Positions 1 through 8,970 of a stretch of DNA of 64,000 nucleotides are shown piece after piece. The first letter of the stretch is position 1. Each line of letters begins with the position of its first letter. Where the stretch lies: positions 806,001 through 870,000 of the forward strand of contig JARKIF010000003.1 of NCBI GenBank assembly GCA_029378245.1, read 5' to 3'. The notes beneath the pieces were generated by a model. The model did no database searches, was not told the DNA's origin, and saw nothing but the letters and a program-made list of their open reading frames with translations. The translations under genes and the position numbers were made by a program. This DNA comes from Roridomyces roridus. Taxonomy: Eukaryota; Basidiomycota; Agaricomycetes; Agaricales; Mycenaceae.

Positions 1-332
1 TCTGACCGGAGTACCTGAATGGACTCCCATGGGTGTGTGGCTTCAAAGCGTTGAAGCCCAGCAAGGTAGCGTTCGTCGGTGGTATAGTTGCGCCGGTTGT
101 TAAACCAGTCGTCGAAGCGAGAGTTCTCCGGAATAGTGCCCAAAGGTTCGAAGTTAGGACGGGGTAGAACTAGAGGAATTCCATCGTCAGATTCATCATC
201 GTGAAGGCGTGACTCAGCCAATTGTCGAGACAAATCCACGATATGCTCATCCGCGCGCACTTCCCGGATTGAAGCCGAAGTCGGTTCGCGGTTTTGGAAC
301 CGGGGAACGGACGGTGAGATCGGAAAGTTCAT
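1..332 (-). CDS. Partial gag-like open frame running off the left edge
   Basis: On the minus strand an ATG at 332 opens a frame that stays open to base 1, about 110 codons, so the 3' end lies outside the window. The product is rich in Pro, Asp, Glu and Arg; near its end it reads RFDDWFNNRRNY followed by a segment with ERYLAGLQRFEATHPW, which is compact and protein-like. I do not recognise a family with certainty. The setting (repeat-rich, gene-poor, with another Pro-rich fragment at 2930-3250) suggests the Gag part of a retroelement, but no protease or reverse transcriptase motif is visible to confirm it. It could also be the 5' end of an ordinary hypothetical gene. Confidence 0.4.
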   Translation of the reverse strand, partial: MNFPISPSVPRFQNREPTSASIREVRADEHIVDLSRQLAESRLHDDESDDGIPLVLPRPNFEPLGTIPENSRFDDWFNNRRNYTTDERYLAGLQRFEATHPWESIQVLRS

Positions 333-2929
333 GGGGATGGTATAGCGCTGTGCGGTGGATTGGTTTTGAGCCGGAGTATTCCGGGCCAAACCACCGGCGG
401 AACGATGATAAGCAGTGTACTTTTACACGCCGGGAATTTACGAAATATCGTGTTTCCAGCTTACAAGCAAGTCCCGGGAACAGTGAGGCATAACATCAAT
501 GTTGAGGGTACATGTCCGCCTCGGGGCAGTGTATTAAACTCAAGGGCTTTGGGAATTAGTTGACGACTGTGTACTACTGCCTGAGAGTAACCAAGAGGAT
601 CAGAAGGGACTGCCCGTCCCACCTACCAACAGAGACAATACTCGAACCGTACTCACCGGGAGTTGAACCCGGGGAGATCAGACCAGACTATTACGAATGT
701 TGCATTACCCAACCATTCAGGCACGCACGTAGGGGCCGGACGTCAGGAAACGTCTGCCGGAGACATATCAGAGATACTGAGAAAGAGAAGTTTGACAAGC
801 CGCGAGTGCCGACTTCCGGCATCACCGGCTCCAAAGCCAACCGAGACATGATGATACGCCTGCAAAATGAACACGCTAGGAATACGTGAAATTTCGCAAT
901 TTCTCTTATAACCAACAGTAGTATCATCTCACGAGAGCGCTAGTGCTGAGCCCAGAAGCAGCTAGTAGGATTACGATGCATGGTGTACTGTATGGGTCGA
1001 AGGGGAACCTAAGATGACTGACGGACCCACTCCGAAAACACGTAGGAGTTCGTGCTAGTCCTCTTACCAATGGGAATATCTTATAACCAAGTCGTTGAGC
1101 TCTGGTTCAATCCGATGGTTACAAGGGAATTAGCAGCAATTGGGAATAAGCGGACGGTTGAGTCATCGATCACGATCGAGGCCTCAGCTGGAGTCATTAC
1201 CAACCGGAATGATGGCGCCGGAAGATCGTGTGCCTGGTCCGTGATATCGGAACACGGGAGCACTCTGGAATCACTACTTGCGAACTTCGGAATGGTGTCT
1301 TTAACGACGGGATACCCAAGATGTGGGTATCGAATTAAAGCTACGGACCAGTACTATTCGGTCCTGGAACGATAGCGCAGAGGAGGAAAGATGGGAATAA
1401 TGGAACTCGACTTCCGACCCTCGGCATCAGCCTTACCAAACTGAAACATGATGGATCGACGGCTGACTGAGCTTGGGATGGTGCGAGGATGGCGCCATAC
1501 AACCTGTAGACCAATGAAATAGCAAGGATACCCTAATTGCGTTGCGAAGTTCGCATTCCTGTATTATTTATTAGATTGCTGGACTTGTATATAACTAGGT
1601 AGAGTGTTCCCTTGGAGGCCGAACAATCACCCCCGTCTGTTGTACGCATTAGCGTCTCTAAAGGGTTGTGCTTGGGCTTTCGAGGTGCACTGTGTTGGAT
1701 AGTGGCTTCTTAAAGTTTGTACTAGTTGGAATCATATTATTTTGAATCGGAATCGTCGTCATCGTTGAAACCAAATCGTCGTACTCGCCTCAATCAAGAA
1801 TCTATTAAGCAATCAGTCAAGTCAAGTCGTTGGAACATCGTCATATTTGGCTAGGGAATCTCAGTACCAGTCGGGAAGAAGAGTAGAATCGAGTTGCGAA
1901 GTTTCGGAATAAGGAATACGATCGGTGTTTGACCACCAACCCACCTACTACATCAATCTTATCAACTACAGCTGAGAAGCTATACAATCTACCAAAAGGG
2001 TTGCTTGTTCCAGTCTCGACTGAACCTAATACCCGTCCCTTGGAAATACCACTTTCCTTCGGAATAAACTTATTACTTTCTCCCTCCACAACCTACTACC
2101 TGTATAAGGACCTGTATTGGGACTTTTACTCGTCTGAACACTCGATTGAATACACTCGCTACGAGCTCGTGTCTGTGTTGGTTATCTAAATAAGCTACTT
2201 GCTTATTCCTGTGTACCACCGTATACGATACAGTGGTGTTGGGTTTCTCCCTTGGGTTTAGAGCACATTCGTCAACGATTATCGATGATGAGGCTCGGGC
2301 GGGTTGATTACCTGCCTAGCAAGCCCCCGGCAGACTGGTTCAGGCATCTAAGGCAGAAGGAAACCTCCGGCCAGTCTGAGAGGGAAAGAGATAAACCGAT
2401 GGAGCGTTCTGGAACTTCCGGCAGCACGTGAGGATCGACGGCTGACTGAGGCATCAAGCACGCAATCCTGACGAACTGATCAGAAAGAGGAATGAGAGCT
2501 ATGCCATTGGCCAGACGAGGCCTTGGCATCACAGATACCATATATATTCTTCAGTCCGCAAAATGTATAAAAGCCATAGCAAAACAGCATGTACAGTAGT
2601 AGATTTTACCCCTCCAATCTGTGAGACCAGTGCGGACAATAAATTGCTCAGAACACAACCTAGAGACCAGAGTTTGACTGAGCCCCGGCTAGTTAGCTTG
2701 AGACTGCGCGTTCGGACACGACGAGCTTGAACCCCCGAGAGTTACCTTTGACGTTGTACCGAGGTTTTGAAGGACGAGACGCCTGTCCTACTACCCCGAA
2801 CACACACACACGAGCATTGGATTGGTTGAGATTTAGATTGATTAGTGGTTGAGTTTGTGGTTGAGTTATCTCACTACATTCGATACTACTCAGAGTTTCT
2901 ATTTCACGGCCGCACCCTAGTGCACCGTT
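333..2929. repeat. Gene-free, repeat-derived stretch
   Basis: No protein-like frame longer than about 110 codons is present on either strand and none shows a recognisable domain. Short phrases recur, for example GGATCGACGGCTGACTGAG near 1453 and near 2433, and GACCGGAGT at 4, 3335 and 4526, as expected of decayed retroelement or LTR pieces. A TATAAAA-like string occurs near 2568. I could not define LTR ends, a primer binding site or a polypurine tract, so this is a low-confidence call of transposon-derived sequence. Confidence 0.35.
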
Positions 2930-3250
2930 TCAACGAGATGGGGAATTAGGCAAAGGAGGTAAGTTTGGGTCCCAATTTGAACCGGGAGACGGAACGAACC
3001 GATCTCGGTAAGGACCATACGGCGGGATCGAGAACTGACCCGTCGCAGCAGGGGGGGTTTGTAGGATCGGTGGAACCGGGTTTTGTATCGAAGGACGAAC
3101 GATCAACGGAATATGAGCGAATATAGTAGACTGGCGTCTACGTCTATTGTCAATGGCCGCGGAGTCCTCAGAAAGCCGGTTGTCTTGAATGCGAATGTGT
3201 TGATCCGTGTTGGGAGGTTGGTTCGGTTGATTAGGGGGTAGGTTAGACAT
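2930..3250 (-). CDS. Pro/Asn-rich fragment, possibly gag N-terminus
   Basis: A 106-codon frame starts MSNLPPNQPNQPPN and is full of Pro, Asn, Gln and Arg, with no hydrophobic core and no zinc knuckle. Its composition is like the disordered N-terminus of fungal LTR-retrotransposon Gag proteins. It shares the region with GACCGGAGT-type repeats that also occur at the left edge beside the other gag-like frame. No other retroelement domain follows. It may equally be a chance frame in low-complexity DNA. Confidence 0.3.
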   Translation of the reverse strand: MSNLPPNQPNQPPNTDQHIRIQDNRLSEDSAAIDNRRRRQSTIFAHIPLIVRPSIQNPVPPILQTPPAATGQFSIPPYGPYRDRFVPSPGSNWDPNLPPLPNSPSR

Positions 3251-3660
3251 AGCGAAGACGTGCGGAGTTGATAATACTGTTACGATCCGATTCCAAAGGA
3301 CAAGTCCGGGGTAGATACCGGAACTCCGGTAATGACCGGAGTTGGAGGGAGTCGACCGGAGGAGCGATCTAAGAGCACCACAGAGGAGTAGGGTGTCTAA
3401 GACACCTTGCTATGTTGATAGGAAGGGAAGGAGTAGGAACCAGCCAAGACGAGTAGTCAAGAACGTCAATTATCAACTAAGGTTGAATACAGATAAGGAA
3501 AGTCTTATATCCGAGTAAGTAGAGATATATGTCATTACCACAGATCAGTAATGGAAACAGACTTATGCGGCTATGTGGATATAAGCTGATTAAGTCCGCA
3601 CGGAATGATCAAGTGGATATCCTGATGAATACCAAGTCCGGATGGGAAACGCTCAGATAC
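3251..3660. other. No gene seen
   Basis: No coding frame or RNA gene can be supported here. The stretch contains short GACCGGAG-type phrases shared with 1-20 and 4520-4550 and otherwise looks like decayed repeat DNA. Confidence 0.4.
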
Positions 3661-3689
3661 CTTCATCGCGTGAAAACCCGAGTACCCGG

Positions 3690-3925
3690 ATAGAACCCAC
3701 CCTGGGTTGTAGCCACAATGCATTGTACCTTGCCGTGGCAGGGGGGTACATTTAAATAAGGTGCCACCTTGACAAGGCAGCCATCATGTGCCCACATTGC
3801 AATGTACCTTTGGCAGTGCACAGCAAAGAAATTAAAATGCAGCAAGGGGGAATTGAACCCAAAACCTCCTGCTGTCATCCAGGGAGAGTGGATGGCAGAC
3901 ACCTTGACCAACTGAGCTATATAAG
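3690..3925 (-). mobile_element. tRNA-derived SINE, copy 1
   Basis: Read on the minus strand, an A-box TAGCTCAGTTGG (3908-3919) is followed by a B-box GGTTCAATTCC (3849-3859), the internal RNA polymerase III promoter of tRNA genes. The flanks do not pair as an acceptor stem and the A-to-B distance is longer than in a normal tRNA, so this is a tRNA-derived head and not a working tRNA. A body of roughly 150 nt follows, containing GGTACATTGCAATGTGGGCA and a run AAATGTACCCCCC. The same body follows the same B-box at 4255-4465 on the other strand, which marks a dispersed family. I saw no LINE-like tail. Confidence 0.6.
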
Positions 3926-4005
3926 AGTGACAGATGGTTCTCCACATCAAGCCAAACTATGCCCTCAGACTGAGATCCAGCAGTGAATTGGCGGTTAGAC
4001 GCGGG

Positions 4006-4030
4006 TTGGGTTAGGTTAGGTTAGGTTAGG
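4006..4030 (+). repeat. Short TTAGG tandem run
   Basis: Four to five tandem TTAGG units lie between the two SINE copies. Fungal telomeres are normally TTAGGG, and this run is short and internal, so it is best treated as a microsatellite. Confidence 0.6.
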
Positions 4031-4254
4031 TGCACCCCTAAACAAATGACATCCCCCCCGCGGCTTCGTCTGTGAGTGGAAGAACTCGTAATCCACCGTG
4101 AATGGGTGGTTAGGGCGATATCTGCTGTGAATGGTGGTTAGGGGCATCATCCAATGAGAATGACAGCATCAGATCAGGACCGGTCAAATAGGGTAGTAGT
4201 GGTATCAAATAAAGCAACCAGTATGGTTCTCTAGTGTAGCAGTAAGTAGTCATT

Positions 4255-4465
4255 CCTAATATAGTAATCCCTACCCTTGAGGTCTGGGGTTCAATTCAGC
4301 CTGCTGGCAGCTCTTTTGCCCTGCTGTGGCTGGGTGCAATTCATTTAGCAAGGCTGTGACAGGGTACAATGCAATGTGGGCACACTGTGGCTGGGTTGTC
4401 AAGCTCTGGCCACAATTAAATGTACCCCCCAGGCATGACAGGGTACATTGCCTATGTGGTACAGC
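4255..4465 (+). mobile_element. tRNA-derived SINE, copy 2
   Basis: On the plus strand a B-box GGTTCAATTC (near 4289) is followed by a body aligning well with copy 1: GGTACAATGCAATGTGGGCA, then a TTGTCAAG phrase, then TTAAATGTACCCCCC and a GGTACATTGC phrase. The A-box region upstream is decayed. The copies differ by many substitutions and small indels, so the family is old. The opposite orientation of two copies within 600 bp may make the locus prone to hairpins. Confidence 0.55.
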
Positions 4466-4669
4466 TACACCTCTAGAACCGAGGAGTGCGTGATGCGCTA
4501 CGATGTCGGGAGGCATCCCGACATCTGACCGGAGTTGAGTACCGGAGTTGGTGTTGGAACGGGACATAACAGGATAGCAAATACGGACAGCAAAGGAATG
4601 TAAGTCCTGTGAAAAGAGAGCATCCATGAGAGCGAGGCACAGAATGAGAAGACGGCCACATACAGGAAA

Positions 4670-5898
4670 CTAGACGCTTATGGGGTCTGGATCGTCCAGC
4701 GTCAACTGCTTGAGACCGCCTGCCACCGTCTCCGGACTCGCAGAGTTCGTCCGGTCACTGTCGACCGCCGTTTCCTCGTCTGATTCCGGAAGCATCCGAA
4801 TGTCTATTCGACCCTCCGAGTCGTGCACCACAGCCAGTGCCGGATACAGTGTACGGTGCTCAAAGAACCGCGCTCGTTGCTCCATCATGACATACTGATT
4901 TGGAACGTCGGGGTGGTTAGAGATGTACTGATCATGCCACGCCAGAGCTTTTGGAGTGACGGCTGCTACAAAGACATTCAATGACTCGGGTATTCAAATT
5001 CAAAAGCCAGATGAACGTACGGATCGGTCGGTCGAAGAATTCGAGGGCGAGAGTGATGTGCTTGAGCTCATCGCATCCGAACTGGGCCGTATACCCATCT
5101 AGTGGAAGGACCGGCAGCCTGCGAGCACATTTGTGGTCGGCCGTGGCCTCGGAGAAGTCGACAATGTAGCAGCGGGCTTGGCCGTTCTTCAATTCTTCCG
5201 CGGTCAGCCCGGGCTCGAAAACATCGATCACCGCATGTCGAAAGTCTCTGTCTGTGATTATTTTGCCGTGGTTGAAGCCGCAATCGTGCAGCTTTTCGAA
5301 GGCGCGACCGACGAGCTCTCTGTACAGACTTTAATATGAATAACTCCGGGAGGATGGAGGAAGCGCACCTGTTAGCCTGAGTACCCATTTTCAAGTACTG
5401 CAACTCGTTCCAATGCATCCCGCAATATTGTGTGATGCTCATGATAACCTTCCCAGCCCATTTCCCCGTGTTGGTGATCCACATCCCATAATGCTCGGGG
5501 ACGAGGAAGCCTCGAATCTTGGAGTTTTGGAGATGCGCCGAGTGAAATTTCGCGTCCCGGACAAGCTTCTTGTAGGCCGGAAGTGACTGCGATTTCGCGT
5601 TCATAAGAACACGCTCCGCATTGAAAATAAATCGGATGCAGTAGTGGCGGGAGGCGCGCGCATAAATTACGTGTTCTTCGTCGTTCAAGCCCCAGGATTC
5701 GACTTCGTCCAGGTCGACGTCTCGGGAGCGTCTGTCCACTTGTTGGTTCGTGAACAGGCCGCCGCTTTTGGGGATAAGCAAACGTGTGCCCGGAGGGAGG
5801 GTGAATTCTTCGTCAAAGCCAGGAATTGGCCATTTCTCGATGCTATATGTCCGGCCTGCTCCTTCGAAACGAAGGCGAACACAGTCGGGAGTGGACAT
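4670..5898 (-). CDS. Kinase-like domain protein, copy 1 (intact)
   Basis: Three exons (5369-5898, 5021-5319, 4670-4965) join in phase across introns of 49 and 55 nt to give 374 residues. The start is the ATG at 5898, giving MSTPDCVRLRFEGAGRTY; the same N-terminus occurs in two related sequences in this window. Around residue 193 LHDCGFNHGKI resembles a kinase catalytic loop with HGK in place of HRD, and around residue 231 CYIVDFSEA resembles the DFG position with DFSEA. This is the pattern of the large family of basidiomycete kinase-like proteins of unknown role; loss of HRD makes normal catalysis doubtful. The C-terminal 60 residues are acidic and probably disordered. The function is unknown. 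The gene model is well supported. Confidence 0.65.
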
Positions 5899-6059
5899 GG
5901 GAGTCAAAAACGAGTTGTGTGGCGGCGCGTGACCACGGTTGGTGATGACGTCTCGCGAGGATTGGACTGGGTCGCTCCTTGATGAGAGAGAGGTGATGGA
6001 CTGATCCGATGTATTAACTTGGGCGAAGACTCCTGCTGGAGCCCGCTGCAGATCCTGAC

Positions 6060-6962
6060 GTGTCGTGGACTTCCACGTCCACGGAGGACGCGCGTGAAGT
6101 AGCCGAGCTCCTAATGCACGAGGAGGACTCGACGGACTTCGACACGCAGAAATTGAGGGAAGCAGAAACTCTCGACGCCTTCTTTTCTGCTCCGCATATT
6201 ATGCCGCCCATTTCAGCCAAAAAAATGGACGTCCACAAACGACACCCTCGTGGAGTCGAACTTCTTCCCGAAGAGTACCAGTTGACGGAGATCGCCTATC
6301 TCCCCAACATGGGGGCCCGCATGGCCCGATGCGTCAGGAAAAAACGGGACCCGGCAAAGGTGCGGCTGACCGAGGAGGAGAGACGACGTATGACCGCCGG
6401 GGGTGAAATGGCAAATTGTTGGCTGAAGGTCTACTACGAAACCGACGTTGAACGGCATTTTTGCGTCACTCAAGCCCACGCAGTTGCTGAGGCGATAAAC
6501 ATTGCCGAAAAAAGGGAGAAGGATGATCAAAATCGATTATTCCCTCACAGAGGATTACCCGGCCAGAGACGCCCAGGCCAATCGTCTTACTCAGATGTCC
6601 AGGTTGGGGATTCCCTCACAGAAATGAAGACGCCGTTTTCAATCACCACCCGGTTTGTGGGTGATCTGCTGGACATAGATCCTGCGGTCTTGAAGGAAAT
6701 CATCCGCGGTCGAACGGACCATGCATTCCTCTTCAAACACTCCCCTCCCTCCTCGCTCGACGACACGATGGGGGTATTTGACCAGCCAGTGGTTCAATTG
6801 TTCACCCAGCTACACGACAAAGAGTTTCGTTTCGGGCAAGGCTCGAGTCACAAATACTCCTTCTTCGTGATCTTTGACCCCTCGTTGTACCATCATGACA
6901 TATTCATTCAAGATGTCGGGATGAGCGGAGGTGTATGTGTCGTGCCAGGCGAGAGCTCTTAA
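6060..6962 (+). CDS. Hypothetical protein or gene fragment
   Basis: A 300-codon open frame with balanced, protein-like composition. It includes a basic stretch (ARCVRKKRDPAKVRL) and a segment with SITTRFVGDLLDID and QLHDKEFRFGQGSSHK that looks like a folded domain, but I do not recognise a family. Its last ~50 codons run antisense to the third exon of the kinase-like copy 2 (6810-6955), so the end of the frame is probably not native coding. I infer that a piece of an unrelated gene was joined to a broken kinase-like copy at about 6,895. An intact gene would need a longer C-terminus. Confidence 0.4.
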   Translation: MSWTSTSTEDAREVAELLMHEEDSTDFDTQKLREAETLDAFFSAPHIMPPISAKKMDVHKRHPRGVELLPEEYQLTEIAYLPNMGARMARCVRKKRDPAKVRLTEEERRRMTAGGEMANCWLKVYYETDVERHFCVTQAHAVAEAINIAEKREKDDQNRLFPHRGLPGQRRPGQSSYSDVQVGDSLTEMKTPFSITTRFVGDLLDIDPAVLKEIIRGRTDHAFLFKHSPPSSLDDTMGVFDQPVVQLFTQLHDKEFRFGQGSSHKYSFFVIFDPSLYHHDIFIQDVGMSGGVCVVPGESS

Positions 6963-7930
6963 AGAAATGGGTGCTAAAAGAGATTTGGTTCATCAGGTGG
7001 GAGTTTCAAAAGCCAGAGCGACTCACGTTCGATCGGTTGCTTAAAGAATTTAAGAGCAAGAGTAAGACTCTTCAGTTCGTCGCATCCAAACTGGGCAGTA
7101 TACCCATCGAGTGGGAGGACCGGCAGCCTGCGCGCGCATTCATGGTCGTCTGTGGCCTCGGAGAAGTCGACAATGTAACAGCGCGCTTCCCCGTTCCACA
7201 TATCCTGCGGAGACATCCCTGGGACAAGGACATCTATCACCACATGTCGAAGATCTCTGGTTGTGATGATTTTCCCGTGCTCGACGCCGCAGTCGTGCAG
7301 TTTTTCGAATGTACGTCCGACGAGCTCTCTGCATGTGAAGCAACATGAGTCAATAAATCACGCTGGGAGAAGAGTAGGAATTTAACGCACCTGTTAGCTC
7401 GAGTACCCACCCTCGAATACTGCAACTCGTTCCAATGGAAGCCGCAAAATTGAGTAATGCTCATGATAACCTTCCCCGCCCAACCGCCCGTATTCGTCAC
7501 CCACATCCCATAATGCACAGGCACGATACTCCCTTGAAGCTCTTGTAAATGAATCGCATGAAACCGTGCGTCCCTGACAAGCCTCTCGTACGCCTGTCGC
7601 GACTGCGATCCAAATCGCTCGTCCCCAAGGACATGCTCCGCATTGAAAATAAATCGCACGCAATACTTTCGGGAGGCGCGCGCGTAGAATACATGCGCCT
7701 CGTCGTTCAAGCCCCAGGATACGGCTTCGTCCAGGCCAACTTCTTGGGACCGTTTGTCGCCTGGTCGATTTTGGAAGATGCCCTGCTTTTTGGGGATTGA
7801 CAAACGAGTGTCGTCGGGAGGAAGGGGCTGGAAGAAGAGGTCGCCGTGGCCAGGGATTGTCCATTTGTGTATGTTGAATGTGTAGCCTGCGCCCTCGAAA
7901 CGAATGCGAAATAGGGTCGGGATTGGACAT
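6810..7930 (-). pseudogene. Kinase-like domain protein, copy 2 (frameshifted, 3' rearranged)
   Basis: It has the same exon plan as the copy at 4670-5898: the intron after the codons for GTRAN is at the same site, and a phase-1 join after KQPIE leads into ALAWHDTYTSAHPD. The catalytic-loop and DFSEA-type motifs are kept. Two defects show. First, compared with the third copy at 11022-11124, one extra base lies within about seven codons of the conserved ATG (7930), so the start is out of frame with the rest; no upstream ATG rescues it. Second, after YVMMVQR the 3' end stops matching copy 1 and reads into sequence antisense to the frame at 6060-6962. A downstream start could still give a shortened protein. 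A single-base sequence error would remove only the first defect. Confidence 0.55.
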
Positions 7931-7975
7931 GGTGGTGGTTAAAGACAAGACGCGTTTGATCATGTGATGGCGATT
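7836..7975. repeat. Direct repeat, left copy (5' end of kinase-like gene)
   Basis: About 140 bp here match 11029-11165 in the same orientation with few differences. Each covers the first ~30 codons of the kinase-like gene plus about 45 bp upstream, including TTAAAGACAAGACGCGTTTG. The two copies bracket the arm of the large inverted duplication, so they may mark how that segment was inserted or duplicated. Confidence 0.7.
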
Positions 7976-8879
7976 TACAGTCTACGGACAACATGGCTCA
8001 ACCAATGAGCTCTTTTAGAATGACGCAGGTGGCGCGAGTGTAAGGCACGTCAATGAATCAAAGCGGTTAATAGCACCCTCATTTAGAAACGACACTGGAC
8101 AATTGCAAGTTACAGTTCAGAGAAATGGTCCCATTGGACTCGCGACTCGCGAGTGCTTGCAATAGCGCTCATTCGCTCCTAGGTCCTGATACAAATCGAA
8201 TTCGACCAGTGTAGACCATCGTGCGCAGCACTCGAGTGAAAATAACGCACGCAGAATTTAACCCCTGGAGATCATTGCACGCGCGGCAAAAAATCAAGGT
8301 GCTTGCAACAGAGGCTTCCTCTCTCCCACTCGTTCGCGTGGGGTGCAGATCCAAGAAGCCAAGAAGGTCCTTGAAGATCATTCGAAGATCGACGACTCCT
8401 GGCATGCCGCTTTGGTCAGTACGTTCAAAGTTCGAACAGATGAGACTCGTTCATGAACCCGCTGAAAGCCCGCAGGCCTAGCGATATATTGCAACGGCTG
8501 TACTTTAACGAGTCGTTTGAAGGTAGGAATCGAGCGTGCCTGGAGAAAATTACGGGTGGGATTCAAGAAGTTCATAATGAAATGTCTATCCTGGTCCCGA
8601 AATGTGGGTGCATCCGACGCAAAGAAGAACTTGTTCTGCAGCTGGGTTTCTCGAATTAGGATTCAGCATTCTTCGCTCATGAGACCTTGAGGGTTGAGCC
8701 AACGTGCTGTAAAGTACATTGCAGCGCCTCGAACGCAGAGACAACCAAGATGCGTTTCTACGAGGATTATTTTTGCGAATCTTGAGTAGACAGCCTTCAA
8801 ACCGTCCAAGATCCTCAAACAGCGCGACCACTGATTCCTGGCTTTCAGTCCATATACCCTTGAATGAACGGAAAGAAGG

Positions 8880-8886
8880 TATAAAA
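8880..8886 (+). promoter_or_regulatory. TATA box of repeat-protein gene, copy 1
   Basis: TATAAAA lies 85-91 bp before the ATG at 8971, followed by a C/T-rich leader. The same box sits at the equivalent place in the inverted copy, which suggests a strongly expressed gene with a focused start site. Confidence 0.6.
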
Positions 8887-8970
8887 CCTGGACCGTTGAA
8901 CCATTAAACTTCAGCACATCAGCGCTCTCCTCCTCGTCCATTCCAACAAGAAACAGCTCGCTCACCTCCA

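Noticed and set aside
655..685. Minus-strand CCGGGTTCAACTCCCGG, like a tRNA T-arm
   Set aside because: No A-box, anticodon arm or pairing acceptor stem could be found around it; at most a tRNA relic.
4006..4030. TTAGG run as a telomere
   Set aside because: Too short, internal, and not the TTAGGG unit usual in fungi.
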